A stretch of DNA of 19,979 bases from Anaerolineales bacterium UBA2317 (GCA_002345215.1 DDVH01000043.1:125252-145230), one strand, 5' to 3'; positions 1-8,043 are shown, counted from the first letter of the stretch. The notes: generated by a model not told the origin, from the letters alone. Program-made: numbers and translations.

Positions 1-1014
1 GCGAACCCGGCTGTGGTGAATCCATCTTCAGGTCAGCAAGAAAGTTTAGTTTCATTATATGAAAATGTCAGTCGTGGCACAGTGGCTATCTTAACCGATG
101 CAGGCTCATCGGGTTCTGGATTTGTGTATGATAGTGAAGGTCACATCATCACCAATTTTCATGTTGTAGAAGGTGCAAATTCAGTAGAAGTACGTTTTAC
201 TTCTGGCTTTATGACGTATGGCACAGTGATTGGAACAGATTTAGATTCCGATATTGCTGTGGTTGAAGTGGATGTTCCTGCATCTGAACTTTTCCCGCTC
301 CCACTCGGCGATTCAAACTTGCTTCGAGTTGGTCAAACCGTGGTGGCTATTGGCAATCCCTTCGGCTTAGAAAGCACTATGACCGTTGGCATTATCTCAG
401 CATTAGGTCGCACATTAGATTCTATGCGCGTCAGCCCAGATGGAGCATCATTCAGTGCAGGTGACATCATCCAAACTGATGCGGCAATTAACCCCGGCAA
501 CTCTGGTGGTCCATTGTTTAACATCAATGGCGAAGTCATCGGAATCAATCGCGCCATTCGCACCACCAACTTTACAGAAGAAGGCGAACCAATTAATTCT
601 GGGATTGGTTTTGCTATTTCAATCAACATCGTCAAAAAAGTTGCACCTTCTTTAATTTCAGAAGGAAAATATGATTATCCATTTTTAGGGATTTCTTCTA
701 CCGATTTGTTTAGTTTAGAAATGGTAGAAGCATTAGGATTAAGCCAATATACCGGAACTTACATTACCAGTGTTGTCCCCGGCGGACCTGCTGAGCAAGC
801 AGGCATCATTGCAGGGTCAAGACCCACTAACATTCCAAATCTACTTGCCGGTGGAGATTTAATCATCGCCATTGATGGCAATCCCACACGCACATTTGAT
901 GAAATGCTAGCATATCTGCTCACAAACAAATCCCCTGGTGATACTGTTGTACTCACCGTCTTGAGAGATAATCAACCCGTAGATGTGACGGTGACATTGG
1001 ATAAGAGACCGTAA
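1..1014 (+). CDS. HtrA/DegP-type serine protease with PDZ domain, 5' partial
   Basis: This is a trypsin-like S1C protease that degrades or processes misfolded proteins, probably outside the membrane. The frame is open from the first base, so the N-terminus (usually a signal or membrane anchor) lies outside the window; the GTG at 13 is an internal codon at best. The catalytic triad is visible: His in TNFHVVEGA (codon 160-162), Asp in DSDIAVVEV (codon 250-252) and Ser in NPGNSGGPL (codon 502-504). A C-terminal PDZ domain follows, running from FLGISS through GGDLIIAIDG to the end at about residue 333. The gene is convergent with the restriction gene and ends in a strong shared hairpin terminator. 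The family call is secure; the exact substrate and whether it is DegP-, DegQ- or DegS-like cannot be told. Confidence 0.93.
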   Translation, partial: ANPAVVNPSSGQQESLVSLYENVSRGTVAILTDAGSSGSGFVYDSEGHIITNFHVVEGANSVEVRFTSGFMTYGTVIGTDLDSDIAVVEVDVPASELFPLPLGDSNLLRVGQTVVAIGNPFGLESTMTVGIISALGRTLDSMRVSPDGASFSAGDIIQTDAAINPGNSGGPLFNINGEVIGINRAIRTTNFTEEGEPINSGIGFAISINIVKKVAPSLISEGKYDYPFLGISSTDLFSLEMVEALGLSQYTGTYITSVVPGGPAEQAGIIAGSRPTNIPNLLAGGDLIIAIDGNPTRTFDEMLAYLLTNKSPGDTVVLTVLRDNQPVDVTVTLDKRP

Positions 1015-1016
1015 AC

Positions 1017-1048
1017 AAAAAGAGACTGTCATCCGACAGTCTCTTTTT
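1017..1048. terminator. Bidirectional intrinsic terminator
   Basis: A perfect 14-bp stem, AAAAAGAGACTGTC with its complement, closes a 4-nt ATCC loop. It has a T-run on each strand and lies between the stop codons of two convergent genes (1014 and 1047), so it can serve both. Confidence 0.93.
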
Positions 1049-1868
1049 ATAATTTCGATTGAAACACAAGAAACCAGCCATTTAGTGGGTGTTTGATAGG
1101 AAAAACTTTAATATCCCTCATTTGTTCTGTGCCAATGGCTAATTCCATTTTTGACACTAGATTTTGCTTTTCATCTTCTGAATAAAATGGGCAAACAAGA
1201 TTTAACGTGTTATCTGAGATTGCAGGATACTGTGTTGGGTTAAGTATATTTGCTTCAAGCTTTACTTCAGTCATTACACGGAATCTCAAATTAACTGAGG
1301 CTTTTTTTATATTTCTTACACTACTAAAACTATCTTGTTTTGACAATATCTCTTTTAATTTGTTTTTTGTATCTTCATCAATTTCATTGGCGCCAGCCTC
1401 ATCTAAAACTTGAGAAAATGCTTCTCCAATAAGTTGTTTTGCTGGAATCGTTTCAAAAAAACTCCCATAAACTAAACAAATTTTCTGATTGTGATTCTTT
1501 TTGCCACGCACTAGATAATAAACATCCCTTATTTCGAGAGAAAATATGTCATCCCCAGATGCTGTCATCTGTTTGAAGATTTTACTGTTTTGGGATAAAA
1601 CAATATCTTTTATATTCTTTTTTCCTGTAGGGATTGTTGAATTAAAAGATGAAACATTGTAGGCTTTACTATCTTTTAATTCAAGCAGTTCACCACCTGA
1701 AAAATTTGGGTCGTTTTTGCTCAACTTAATTGCAAAATCAGGAAACAATCCTTTATTTTCACATGAAAACATGTTCTTTTGAAAAGGGAATCTATCTAAC
1801 TTATCAATTTTATTAAATTCTGATTTAGTATCAACTAAACTTTTCCAAAAGTGAAATATAGAATACAT
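1047..1868 (-). CDS. Putative type II restriction endonuclease (PD-(D/E)xK)
   Basis: This 273-residue protein has no family I can name. It starts 3 nt downstream of the DNA methyltransferase stop, the usual arrangement for a cognate restriction enzyme. A plausible PD-(D/E)xK nuclease core is visible: P43-D44 in LFPDFAIKL, followed about 18 residues later by the E63-L64-K65 triad in GGELLELKDSK, with E60 as a further acidic residue. The rest is lysine-rich and has no membrane segment or signal peptide, as expected for a cytoplasmic enzyme. It looks more AT-rich than neighbouring genes, which fits horizontal acquisition. It would cleave unmethylated DNA at the site protected by the neighbouring methylase. 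The function is inferred from the motif and linkage; the recognition sequence is unknown. Confidence 0.68.
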   Translation of the reverse strand: MYSIFHFWKSLVDTKSEFNKIDKLDRFPFQKNMFSCENKGLFPDFAIKLSKNDPNFSGGELLELKDSKAYNVSSFNSTIPTGKKNIKDIVLSQNSKIFKQMTASGDDIFSLEIRDVYYLVRGKKNHNQKICLVYGSFFETIPAKQLIGEAFSQVLDEAGANEIDEDTKNKLKEILSKQDSFSSVRNIKKASVNLRFRVMTEVKLEANILNPTQYPAISDNTLNLVCPFYSEDEKQNLVSKMELAIGTEQMRDIKVFPIKHPLNGWFLVFQSKL

Positions 1869-1871
1869 GAT

Positions 1872-2753
1872 TTACCCAAACAAAGATGGTTGTTTTGATT
1901 TTGCTTTTATCACTGTTTTTATAGAAGACCCATTCCAAATTTTGGACAAGTTTTCTGTGTAACTATATTCTTCGTAATATTTTTCTATATTATCTGAGTC
2001 ACGAATATCTTCTAACCGATTTTGAATCATTTCAGCATTTTTAGGGTCAACCTCAATCCCTATACTTTTTCTACCTAATTGTTCGGCAGTTACAAGAGTT
2101 GTTCCTGTACCAGCAAAAGGGTCAAAAACAGTATCGCCAATTTGTGATGAAGACAAAATAATCCTTAATAACAAAGCAATAGGCGACTGTTGTTTATGGA
2201 AACGTTCACCATTTTTATCTCGAATGGCTTCATCACCTGCAAAATATCCAGAAGTTAATTCACGTATATCGTCCCAAACATCTGTCACATAAATGCCATT
2301 TTCTCTCTCAAATTTATAATTAGCTGGTAAGGGTGGGGAGATTCTTAAACGATTAAAAACTCTAGCTTTATCACCCTTTGTTGCATAAGCCAAAATTTGA
2401 TAATGTTTCCCAAATTTATTAGGAACTGGAACGGCTGAGGTTTTTTTCTTCCAAATGATTAAATTTTGCAAAGTCCATCCAGTTTCTCGTAAACAAGATA
2501 ACACTTGCTCTGTATTTTTTTCCCGTTGCATAAAATATATTGCCCCACCATCAGAAGTGATATTAAGAATACCCTGACAAACTTCTTTCATCATTTGCCA
2601 ATATTCTTCATCAGATAAATTATCGTTATGGAATTTATAATCTTTATTCTGATTAAAAGGTGGGTCAAGAAAAGTTAAGTCAACTTCTCCTAATGAATTA
2701 GTTTTTTTCAAATAATCAAGACAATTGCCCGTAAGAATTTTATATTTTGTCAT
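1872..2753 (-). CDS. DNA methyltransferase (beta-class, N6-adenine or N4-cytosine)
   Basis: This 293-residue SAM-dependent DNA methyltransferase has the beta-class motif order: catalytic motif IV DPPF at residues 30-33 comes first, and the SAM-binding motif FAGTGTT at about 213-219 comes near the C-terminus. DPPF favours N6-adenine but does not exclude N4-cytosine. The start was chosen at 2753 (MTKYKILTGN), because the in-frame ATG at 2777 lies inside the spacer of a good promoter (-35 at 2792-2787, -10 at 2769-2764). It is transcribed ahead of the putative restriction enzyme with a 3-nt gap, so methylation would be established first. A solitary regulatory methylase is possible but less likely with the nuclease beside it. 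Confidence 0.92.
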   Translation of the reverse strand: MTKYKILTGNCLDYLKKTNSLGEVDLTFLDPPFNQNKDYKFHNDNLSDEEYWQMMKEVCQGILNITSDGGAIYFMQREKNTEQVLSCLRETGWTLQNLIIWKKKTSAVPVPNKFGKHYQILAYATKGDKARVFNRLRISPPLPANYKFERENGIYVTDVWDDIRELTSGYFAGDEAIRDKNGERFHKQQSPIALLLRIILSSSQIGDTVFDPFAGTGTTLVTAEQLGRKSIGIEVDPKNAEMIQNRLEDIRDSDNIEKYYEEYSYTENLSKIWNGSSIKTVIKAKSKQPSLFG

Positions 2754-2763
2754 TCCAAGTAAG

Positions 2764-2792
2764 AGTATACAGCACATCTAAGTACCCAGCAA
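2764..2792 (-). promoter_or_regulatory. Predicted sigma-70 promoter of the restriction-modification operon
   Basis: Reading the minus strand, TTGCTG (2792-2787) is separated by exactly 17 nt from TATACT (2769-2764). The -10 box ends 10 nt before the ATG at 2753, so the transcript would carry only about 3 untranslated bases, and no Shine-Dalgarno is present. It lies just beyond the terminator of the upstream minus-strand gene, so the operon has independent expression. Confidence 0.6.
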
Positions 2793-2812
2793 GTTGATGA
2801 TGTTTGTTAAAC

Positions 2813-2846
2813 AAAACTCCGAAGCCTTTTTAGACTTCGGAGTTTT
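2813..2846 (-). terminator. Intrinsic terminator of the sulfite-oxidase-like gene
   Basis: A 12-bp perfect stem (AAAACTCCGAAG with its complement) and a 10-nt loop lie 7 nt past the stop codon at 2854. T-rich sequence follows on the minus strand. The stem ends in A/T runs on both sides, so it could also act on the plus strand. Confidence 0.85.
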
Positions 2847-2853
2847 TTTATAA

Positions 2854-3492
2854 CTAACCAAATCTTTCTTCACGCCAAACATCAGCGCGGTTGTGATAAC
2901 CCGCTTGTTCCCAAAATCCGCGTTTATCACGAGGCATAAACTCAATCGAGCGAAGCCATTTTGCGCCTTTCCATAAATACGGAGTTTCTACTTCTTGGCC
3001 GGGAATGAATCCCACCACACCACGTAGTGGATAGCCATGGTCTGCATCAATAGGTTCACCATTGAAATGAGTCGCTAACAAAAAATTATCTTGCAATACA
3101 ACTTCTAACGGCAAGTTGACAGTGAATCCATACTCAGCATGTTGCATCACATATTTTGCAGAAGGTTTGATTTTGAAAAAGCCTTGTTCCACCAAAGTTC
3201 TAACAGACACGCCTTCCCACTCTGTATCAAATTTACTCCAGCGCGTCACACAATGAATATCCATTTTTATTTTTGCACGCGGCAATTGATTGAACTCAGC
3301 CCAACTCCAACGTTTTTCTTCTTCCACTTCACCCCACACGCGAAAATCCCAAGTGGTGGGATTAAACGATGGCACAGGTCCATAATGCAACACAGGGAAT
3401 TTCAAAGTCAAAGACTGACCCGGTGGAAGTCGCCCTTCATTACGAACGCGCTCTTCCTCTTTTCTTCTATCCAAACCTTCAAAACCAAACAT
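2854..3492 (-). CDS. Sulfite-oxidase-like molybdopterin oxidoreductase
   Basis: This 212-residue protein corresponds to the stand-alone oxidoreductase molybdopterin-binding domain of the sulfite oxidase/MsrP superfamily. The molybdenum-ligating cysteine is C81 in MDIHCVTRW. The family signatures HGYPLRGVVG and TPYLWKGAKWLRSIEF follow. There is no Tat signal peptide or membrane helix, so it is predicted to be cytoplasmic, unlike periplasmic MsrP. The N-terminus is rich in charged residues. A clear Shine-Dalgarno (GAGGTGA, 4 nt before the ATG) fixes the start. It is a single gene with its own terminator, and no heme or membrane partner is encoded nearby. The physiological substrate of this short family is not established; 'sulfite oxidase-like' describes the fold, not a proven reaction. 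Confidence 0.9.
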   Translation of the reverse strand: MFGFEGLDRRKEEERVRNEGRLPPGQSLTLKFPVLHYGPVPSFNPTTWDFRVWGEVEEEKRWSWAEFNQLPRAKIKMDIHCVTRWSKFDTEWEGVSVRTLVEQGFFKIKPSAKYVMQHAEYGFTVNLPLEVVLQDNFLLATHFNGEPIDADHGYPLRGVVGFIPGQEVETPYLWKGAKWLRSIEFMPRDKRGFWEQAGYHNRADVWREERFG

Positions 3493-3572
3493 AAGTCACC
3501 TCGCTCAAAATAATTTCAACACTGCATAGACACATCAACTACCCCCAATGTTACCAAAAGATAAAAAATTTC

Positions 3573-4277
3573 TTAACTAATCCCTACCACGTCAACACCA
3601 TTTTTCTCCAAAACATCTCGCAACAACTTTGCATTTTCAACCGCATTCAAATTGTCTCCATGCAAACATAAAGTGTCCAGCCCGCCACCCTGAATCAACG
3701 TCAAAGCATGATGCGCAACTTCAACAGATGATTCAATCACCGCACCAGAAATATTTCTCGACATCAAACTGCCATCCGAGTTATATCTTCTATCAGGAAA
3801 TCCCTCGCGTGCGACTCTTATTCTCATCTTGATGCCCGCCTCAATTGACCTTGAACCTGCCAGCCCAACCAAAATTAAATCTTCACCTACACTTTTTATC
3901 GCATGGACAATGACTCTTGCTAATTCATCATCTCGCGCAGATTGGTTATACAACGCGCCATGCGGTTTGACGTGAGATAAGATTGCATTTTCTTCTTTAC
4001 AAATTTTCGAAAATAAATCAATTTGATAACTAACAATTTTCTGTGCTTCATCTGGTGAAAGATTCATTTCTACACGACCAAAATTTTCTCTATCTTCCCA
4101 ACTCGGGTGAGCACCAATATTTATATTAAATCTTTTTGCAAGTCGAATTGTTTCTCGCATTGTTTTTTCATCCCCAGCATGAAATCCACAAGCAATATTT
4201 GCAGACGTGATATAAGGCATGATTGCTTCATCATTTCCAATTCCTTCACCTAAGTCACAGTTTAAGTCTATTTTCAC
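3573..4277 (-). CDS. pxpA: 5-oxoprolinase subunit PxpA (LamB/YcsF family)
   Basis: This is subunit A of the ATP-dependent 5-oxoprolinase PxpABC, which opens 5-oxoproline (pyroglutamate) to glutamate. The family hallmark near the N-terminus, DLNCDLGEG, is intact, as are ANIACGFHAGD, NIGAHPSW, HVKPHGALYN and CLHGDN near the C-terminus. At 234 residues it is slightly shorter than usual (about 245-250) but complete. The start codon is GTG at 4277, 3 nt after the stop of the upstream gene, with no clear Shine-Dalgarno, so translational coupling is likely. It is the last gene of the unit. Two unrelated genes separate it from pxpC, whereas pxpA, pxpB and pxpC usually sit together. Confidence 0.95.
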   Translation of the reverse strand: MKIDLNCDLGEGIGNDEAIMPYITSANIACGFHAGDEKTMRETIRLAKRFNINIGAHPSWEDRENFGRVEMNLSPDEAQKIVSYQIDLFSKICKEENAILSHVKPHGALYNQSARDDELARVIVHAIKSVGEDLILVGLAGSRSIEAGIKMRIRVAREGFPDRRYNSDGSLMSRNISGAVIESSVEVAHHALTLIQGGGLDTLCLHGDNLNAVENAKLLRDVLEKNGVDVVGIS

Positions 4278-4280
4278 TGG

Positions 4281-4646
4281 TTACGAAAACATCAATCCGC
4301 AGATATAAGGCATACTGAATAACAATCCAAGCAAACCTGAAAAAAATAGTAAATTCTGAGTTCCATACGTTGGCACCTGACTCGCTTGAACATCTGAGGC
4401 ATGTTTCTCACGAACTTCATTTGGTTTGTTGGTTATCAACATATCAATTCTGCGTAATGCTATTGATGGTGCTCTTAAATAAGAACCAATCAGGGTTGTC
4501 AATATAGAAACAAGAAACATGGCAAATCCAAGTTGTAACTTGAAAATCAAAAATAGCAGAAAAGCCAAAATGCCTAAACCAATTGTTACAGCCAGAACTT
4601 TTATAAGAAATTGAGATAAATTTCCTTTTGGTTCTTCATTTTTCAT
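4281..4646 (-). CDS. Small integral membrane protein, unknown function
   Basis: I do not recognise this 121-residue protein. It has three likely membrane helices: a strongly hydrophobic stretch near residues 16-35, a second near 38-56 (FAMFLVSILTTLIGSYL), and a C-terminal hairpin-like segment (NLLFFSGLLGLLFSMPYICG). A positively charged loop with RAPSIALRRID and KPNEVREKH lies between. The start at 4646 (MKNEEPKGN) was preferred over an upstream ATG at 4700, because GGAG lies 7 nt before it and the upstream start would overlap the preceding gene. It sits inside the pxp gene unit, 20 nt after the preceding stop and 3 nt before pxpA. An uptake role for 5-oxoproline is conceivable, but it is too small to be a known transporter. 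Confidence 0.75.
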   Translation of the reverse strand: MKNEEPKGNLSQFLIKVLAVTIGLGILAFLLFLIFKLQLGFAMFLVSILTTLIGSYLRAPSIALRRIDMLITNKPNEVREKHASDVQASQVPTYGTQNLLFFSGLLGLLFSMPYICGLMFS

Positions 4647-4665
4647 ATACACTCCACAATGACTA

Positions 4666-5046
4666 TTAATTGTTTTTATAGTGTTCAATAATTTTATCAA
4701 TATATTGTTCTAATAATCGTGATAATCTTTCAAACTGTTTCTTCTGACCCCATGCAAAATTCCCTTTAAATGGCTCAACAATTACATTTCCATTACTAAG
4801 ATTATAGATTTCTTTCTCTAAAGAAACTCTATTATAAATATTGTTGTATTTTACAGGAGCAATATCAAGTATGATTTCATCTCTATCGCTTACTATATAA
4901 ATATAGCAATCCTGAGATTTAAACTCAACATCCCAATTCCCATTTAATTGTGGAACATATGCCGCATTAGACATAATGAAACCTTTTTCGTATAGAAAGT
5001 TAAAATGTTTTTCAACTTTCTTAACAATAGAATCTACACTTGTCAT
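4666..5046 (-). CDS. Small soluble protein of unknown function in the pxp unit
   Basis: This 126-residue protein is acidic and aromatic-rich, with no signal peptide or membrane segment. It begins with a predicted amphipathic helix (VEKHFNFLYEKGF), continues through several short beta-prone stretches (GNWDVEFKS, CYIYIVSDRDEIILDIAPV) and ends in a helix (FERLSRLLEQYIDKIIEHYK). The layout is reminiscent of small alpha/beta proteins such as immunity-type proteins, but this is only an impression. Its ATG overlaps the pxpC stop as ATGA, so it is translationally coupled to pxpC. Nothing in it resembles any known 5-oxoprolinase component. Confidence 0.75.
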   Translation of the reverse strand: MTSVDSIVKKVEKHFNFLYEKGFIMSNAAYVPQLNGNWDVEFKSQDCYIYIVSDRDEIILDIAPVKYNNIYNRVSLEKEIYNLSNGNVIVEPFKGNFAWGQKKQFERLSRLLEQYIDKIIEHYKNN

Positions 5047-5954
5047 GATAAAAAACCTCTATTTAAGATATCAGAATATTTTTCTTGTGCTTCTTCTACA
5101 CTGACTTCTCTAAATCGTATTGTACTTGTTCCTGACTCACATTGTGCTAGCAAAGGTAAATCAGCTTTGATGACATTCGCAATTTTAGGATACCCACCTG
5201 TCGTTGGAGAATCAGCCATCATCACAATCGGCTGACCTTGATTCGTAATTTGAATACTGCCCATCATCATGCCTTCAGAAATCAATTCAGTTTTATCTGA
5301 TGATTCAATTGCTTTTCCCTCTAAACGATAACCCATTCTGTCAAATGACTTGCTCAATGTATATTCATTTTCAAAAAAAGAATTGTCAAATCGCTCTCGT
5401 TGCGGACCTAGGATCACTTCAATGATTGGAGTTTGGCTATATTGCATAAATTTTTGCACAGGAAAATCTCTAGCGGCGAGTTTGGTCAATTCAGTGGAAG
5501 GTTTTCCGCTTTGTAAAATATCACCCACTTGAAATGCATTTCCAAGTCCGCCACGAATGTAAGTAGATGATGAACCTAAAACTTGCGGAACATCAAATCC
5601 GCCTGCAATTGCAAGATAAGCCCAATTGCCTCCACTTGTTTTTTTGATTTGCACGTGCCAACCTGCTCGCACATAAAACGAAGTCCATAATGGAAAAGTC
5701 CAAATATAATTTTGAACTTCATAGCCAACACCTGTCACTGCTAAAACACAATCTTGTTTTGCTTGAAAAGTAATTTCACCTAAGCCGATTTCGAGAACTG
5801 GAGAATTTTGAGAATTACCAACTAAATGATTTGCAGATTGATATGCAAACCAATCCATCGCACCTGAAACAGGTACACCGAAACTTTGAAAACCTTTGCG
5901 GCCTGAATCTTGAAATGAAATAAATCCCGAAGCATCAATAACTTTTAACATCAT
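5043..5954 (-). CDS. pxpC: 5-oxoprolinase subunit PxpC (biotin-dependent carboxyltransferase fold)
   Basis: This is subunit C of PxpABC, related to KipA and to the carboxyltransferase domain of urea amidolyase. With PxpB it activates 5-oxoproline using ATP. The N-terminal signature IDASGFISFQDSGRKGFQ, followed by FGVPVSGAMDWFA, is typical of the family. Other matches are the internal VLAVTGVGYE, the LAIAGGFDVP block, VILGPQRERF, and DSPTTGGYPKIANVIKADLPLLAQ near the C-terminus. The length (303 residues) is normal. Its ATG overlaps the pxpB stop as ATGATG, where the second ATG is an equally possible start. Its own stop overlaps the next gene as ATGA. It is cytoplasmic. Confidence 0.95.
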   Translation of the reverse strand: MMLKVIDASGFISFQDSGRKGFQSFGVPVSGAMDWFAYQSANHLVGNSQNSPVLEIGLGEITFQAKQDCVLAVTGVGYEVQNYIWTFPLWTSFYVRAGWHVQIKKTSGGNWAYLAIAGGFDVPQVLGSSSTYIRGGLGNAFQVGDILQSGKPSTELTKLAARDFPVQKFMQYSQTPIIEVILGPQRERFDNSFFENEYTLSKSFDRMGYRLEGKAIESSDKTELISEGMMMGSIQITNQGQPIVMMADSPTTGGYPKIANVIKADLPLLAQCESGTSTIRFREVSVEEAQEKYSDILNRGFLS

Positions 5955-6580
5955 GCCTCTGGAATAAATTTCACAGTATCACCGGGTGAAAATAAAAATG
6001 GTGTTTCACTTGTTGGGTCAAATAGTTTCAATGTAGTCCAACCTAAAAGATGCCACCCCCCGGGAGAATCAAGCGGATAAATCCCAGTTTGAGAGCCTGC
6101 AATAGCAACAGAACCAGCTCGAACGGAAGTCCGAGGCGTTTGTAGACGTGGCATCTCTAGTCGCGAATCTAAAATCCCCATGTATGGAAAGCCGGGCATG
6201 AAGCCCATCATATAAATTCGATATTCTTTTTCAGAATGGATTTTGATAATCTCTTGAATTGACAATTTAAGTTTAGACGCGATAATTTCTAAATCGTTTT
6301 GACCTTCGCCGTATCTTACTGGGACCTCATGCCTGCGTGCTGTTTTTTGAAATGAATCTTTCACTTGATTCATCCTTTGTTCAACGATGATTTTGATTTG
6401 TTGATATGTAAAATTCAAATCATAATGAATCAGCAATGTGCAATACGCAGGGACAGTTTCAAGTATGCCATTTGTGTTTTGCAAAAGCGCGTTGAGTGCA
6501 TGCACACGATGATTAATGATTGGATTGATTTCATCACCGAGTTGCACAAGCAATGCAGAATCGCCAAGCGGCTTGAACAT
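5951..6580 (-). CDS. pxpB: 5-oxoprolinase subunit PxpB (KipI family)
   Basis: This is subunit B of PxpABC, homologous to KipI, the kinase inhibitor of Bacillus subtilis. Seen in the sequence: the N-terminal GDSALLVQLGD, the domain-linking HEVPVRYGE, the highly conserved MGFMPGFPYMG with the following PRLQTPRTSVRAGSVAIAG, and QTGIYPLDSPGGWHLLG near the end. At 209 residues it is close to family length. It overlaps the stop of the preceding RNA methyltransferase gene as TAATG, and pxpC follows with a 4-nt overlap, so the unit looks co-transcribed. Together with pxpC and pxpA it supports a complete 5-oxoprolinase. Confidence 0.95.
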   Translation of the reverse strand: MFKPLGDSALLVQLGDEINPIINHRVHALNALLQNTNGILETVPAYCTLLIHYDLNFTYQQIKIIVEQRMNQVKDSFQKTARRHEVPVRYGEGQNDLEIIASKLKLSIQEIIKIHSEKEYRIYMMGFMPGFPYMGILDSRLEMPRLQTPRTSVRAGSVAIAGSQTGIYPLDSPGGWHLLGWTTLKLFDPTSETPFLFSPGDTVKFIPEA

Positions 6581-7821
6581 TAGATTTCAAAAATGGAAAT
6601 TGATTCGATGTGATAGGTTTGCGGAAATAAATCAAACGGCGTGACGTGTTTGAGTTTATAACCCCCACTAATTAACCTAGCCGCATCCCGCGCAAGTGTA
6701 GATGGGTCACATGAAACATAAGCAATGATTTGCGGTTTGATGTTTACAATTGCATCCAAGGCATGTTTTTCAATGCCAGCACGTGGTGGGTCAAGGATGA
6801 CATGTGTTGGTGTTGTAATTTGATTTGCAAGTTTTGGCAAAATTTCTTCGGCTGAGCCTTCATATAAATCTATATTTTCAAATTCATCGAGATTGAAAAC
6901 AAAATCTTCACAAGCGGATGGGGATGATTCAATGCCAATTACTTTTTGATATTTGTTTGCAAAAAATTTGCTAAATAAGCCAACGCCACAGTAGATATCA
7001 AGTAATGTGGTTTGGGAATCGGGAGTTGGGATTTGGTTTATTAAATGCTCAACCATTTTCTCTGCCATTTTGATATTGACTTGAAAAAATGATTGGCTAG
7101 AAACTTTGAAATCTTTATCTAAAATTTTGATAAAAGTATGGTCTTGCCCAGCAATCACGACTGGATGATTTTCATAGACATGAATCACGGAAACATTAGC
7201 TTCGACTTCAAGCTCTGGTGTCTCAGGAGATTCAGATTCAAGAATGAGTATCAAATCATTTTCATCACCACTGCGAAGTGACACACGTTCAAGATTCGTA
7301 TTGGATTCAAATTCCAATTGTCTCCAAAAAGAATCAATCGCTGGTTCTGGCAAATGACATTCCTCAATTCCAAAGGCAGAGTTTCCTTTGGAATTGATAA
7401 ACCCCAACTTACCTTCATCTGTTAGATGAAATTGAATATGATTACGATAATTCCATTCTGATGGAGAAGAAATAATATTTTTGACTGGCGGGTTTTCAAT
7501 TTTTCCAATTCTTTGGAGTTGGTCTTGTAAAATTTCAGTCTTTGCTAACAACTGATTTTCATAAGACATGTGCTGATAATGACATCCACCGCATTGTAAG
7601 AAATGTTTGCATTTTGCAGTGATTCTGTCTGGAGAAGGTTTGAGAATTTCAATAATTTCACCACGAGCAAAGTTTTGTTTTTCTTGAGTTAAACGAATCT
7701 TCACAACTTCGTTTGGTAATCCAAACGGAATAAAGACAGCTCTGCCATCAGGAAGTCTGCCCATGGATTCGCCACCATAGGTTAATTTTTCGAGTGTGAT
7801 TTCAAAAGTTGAATCAGACAT
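6580..7821 (-). CDS. RNA (uracil-5-)-methyltransferase, RlmD/TrmA family
   Basis: This enzyme uses SAM to make m5U in rRNA or tRNA. Domains in order are an N-terminal TRAM RNA-binding domain (residues 1 to about 60), an iron-sulfur cysteine cluster (C71, C77 and C80 in CKHFLQCGGC, with a likely fourth in EECHLPEP), and a Rossmann methyltransferase core (DIYCGVGLFS and DPPRAG). The catalytic nucleophile is C371 in VSCDPSTLARD and the general base is probably E406 in YHIESI. The start at 7821 (MSDSTFEITL) was chosen because a TATAAT box ends 9 nt before it; a longer reading back to 7893 adds residues unlike the family. The 413-residue length is normal. It heads the unit running into pxpB. RlmD, RlmCD-like and other substrate choices cannot be separated here. 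Confidence 0.93.
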   Translation of the reverse strand: MSDSTFEITLEKLTYGGESMGRLPDGRAVFIPFGLPNEVVKIRLTQEKQNFARGEIIEILKPSPDRITAKCKHFLQCGGCHYQHMSYENQLLAKTEILQDQLQRIGKIENPPVKNIISSPSEWNYRNHIQFHLTDEGKLGFINSKGNSAFGIEECHLPEPAIDSFWRQLEFESNTNLERVSLRSGDENDLILILESESPETPELEVEANVSVIHVYENHPVVIAGQDHTFIKILDKDFKVSSQSFFQVNIKMAEKMVEHLINQIPTPDSQTTLLDIYCGVGLFSKFFANKYQKVIGIESSPSACEDFVFNLDEFENIDLYEGSAEEILPKLANQITTPTHVILDPPRAGIEKHALDAIVNIKPQIIAYVSCDPSTLARDAARLISGGYKLKHVTPFDLFPQTYHIESISIFEI

Positions 7822-8043
7822 GATGAAAGTATTATATCTTTTTCTATGTCCTTCACACCTCCCCTCAGATAATTGGTGAATCAGCCCACACATCTATATA
7901 GTAATACACGCTCACCCTTTGATTATGTACATATCACAACAACACTCACAAAAAGTAATATAGCAATGCTAAAATATATCCCCTGCTTCCACCTCATATC
8001 TATCACATAGCAAACTGTCAAATTCTGGCAATACTGTGCGTGA
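7822..8043. other. Intergenic stretch, no gene recognised
   Basis: This is AT-rich sequence between the methyltransferase start and the lipoprotein stop. Apart from the -10 box at 7836-7831, I see no gene, RNA or convincing terminator. Confidence 0.6.
7831..7836 (-). promoter_or_regulatory. -10 box predicting a leaderless start for the m5U methyltransferase
   Basis: TATAAT on the minus strand (7836-7831) ends 9 nt before the ATG at 7821. There is no Shine-Dalgarno between them and no strong -35. Initiation about 7 nt past the box would leave 0-3 untranslated bases. Confidence 0.5.

Noticed and set aside
333..635. 100-residue minus-strand frame inside the protease gene
   Set aside because: It lies opposite the catalytic Ser region of a clear protease domain, with no independent evidence.
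3493..3572. Possible promoter between pxpA and the molybdoenzyme gene
   Set aside because: Only weak AT-rich hexamers; no defensible -10/-35 pair.
7822..7893. 24-residue N-terminal extension of the m5U methyltransferase
   Set aside because: It spans the TATAAT box and does not resemble the TRAM domain start.
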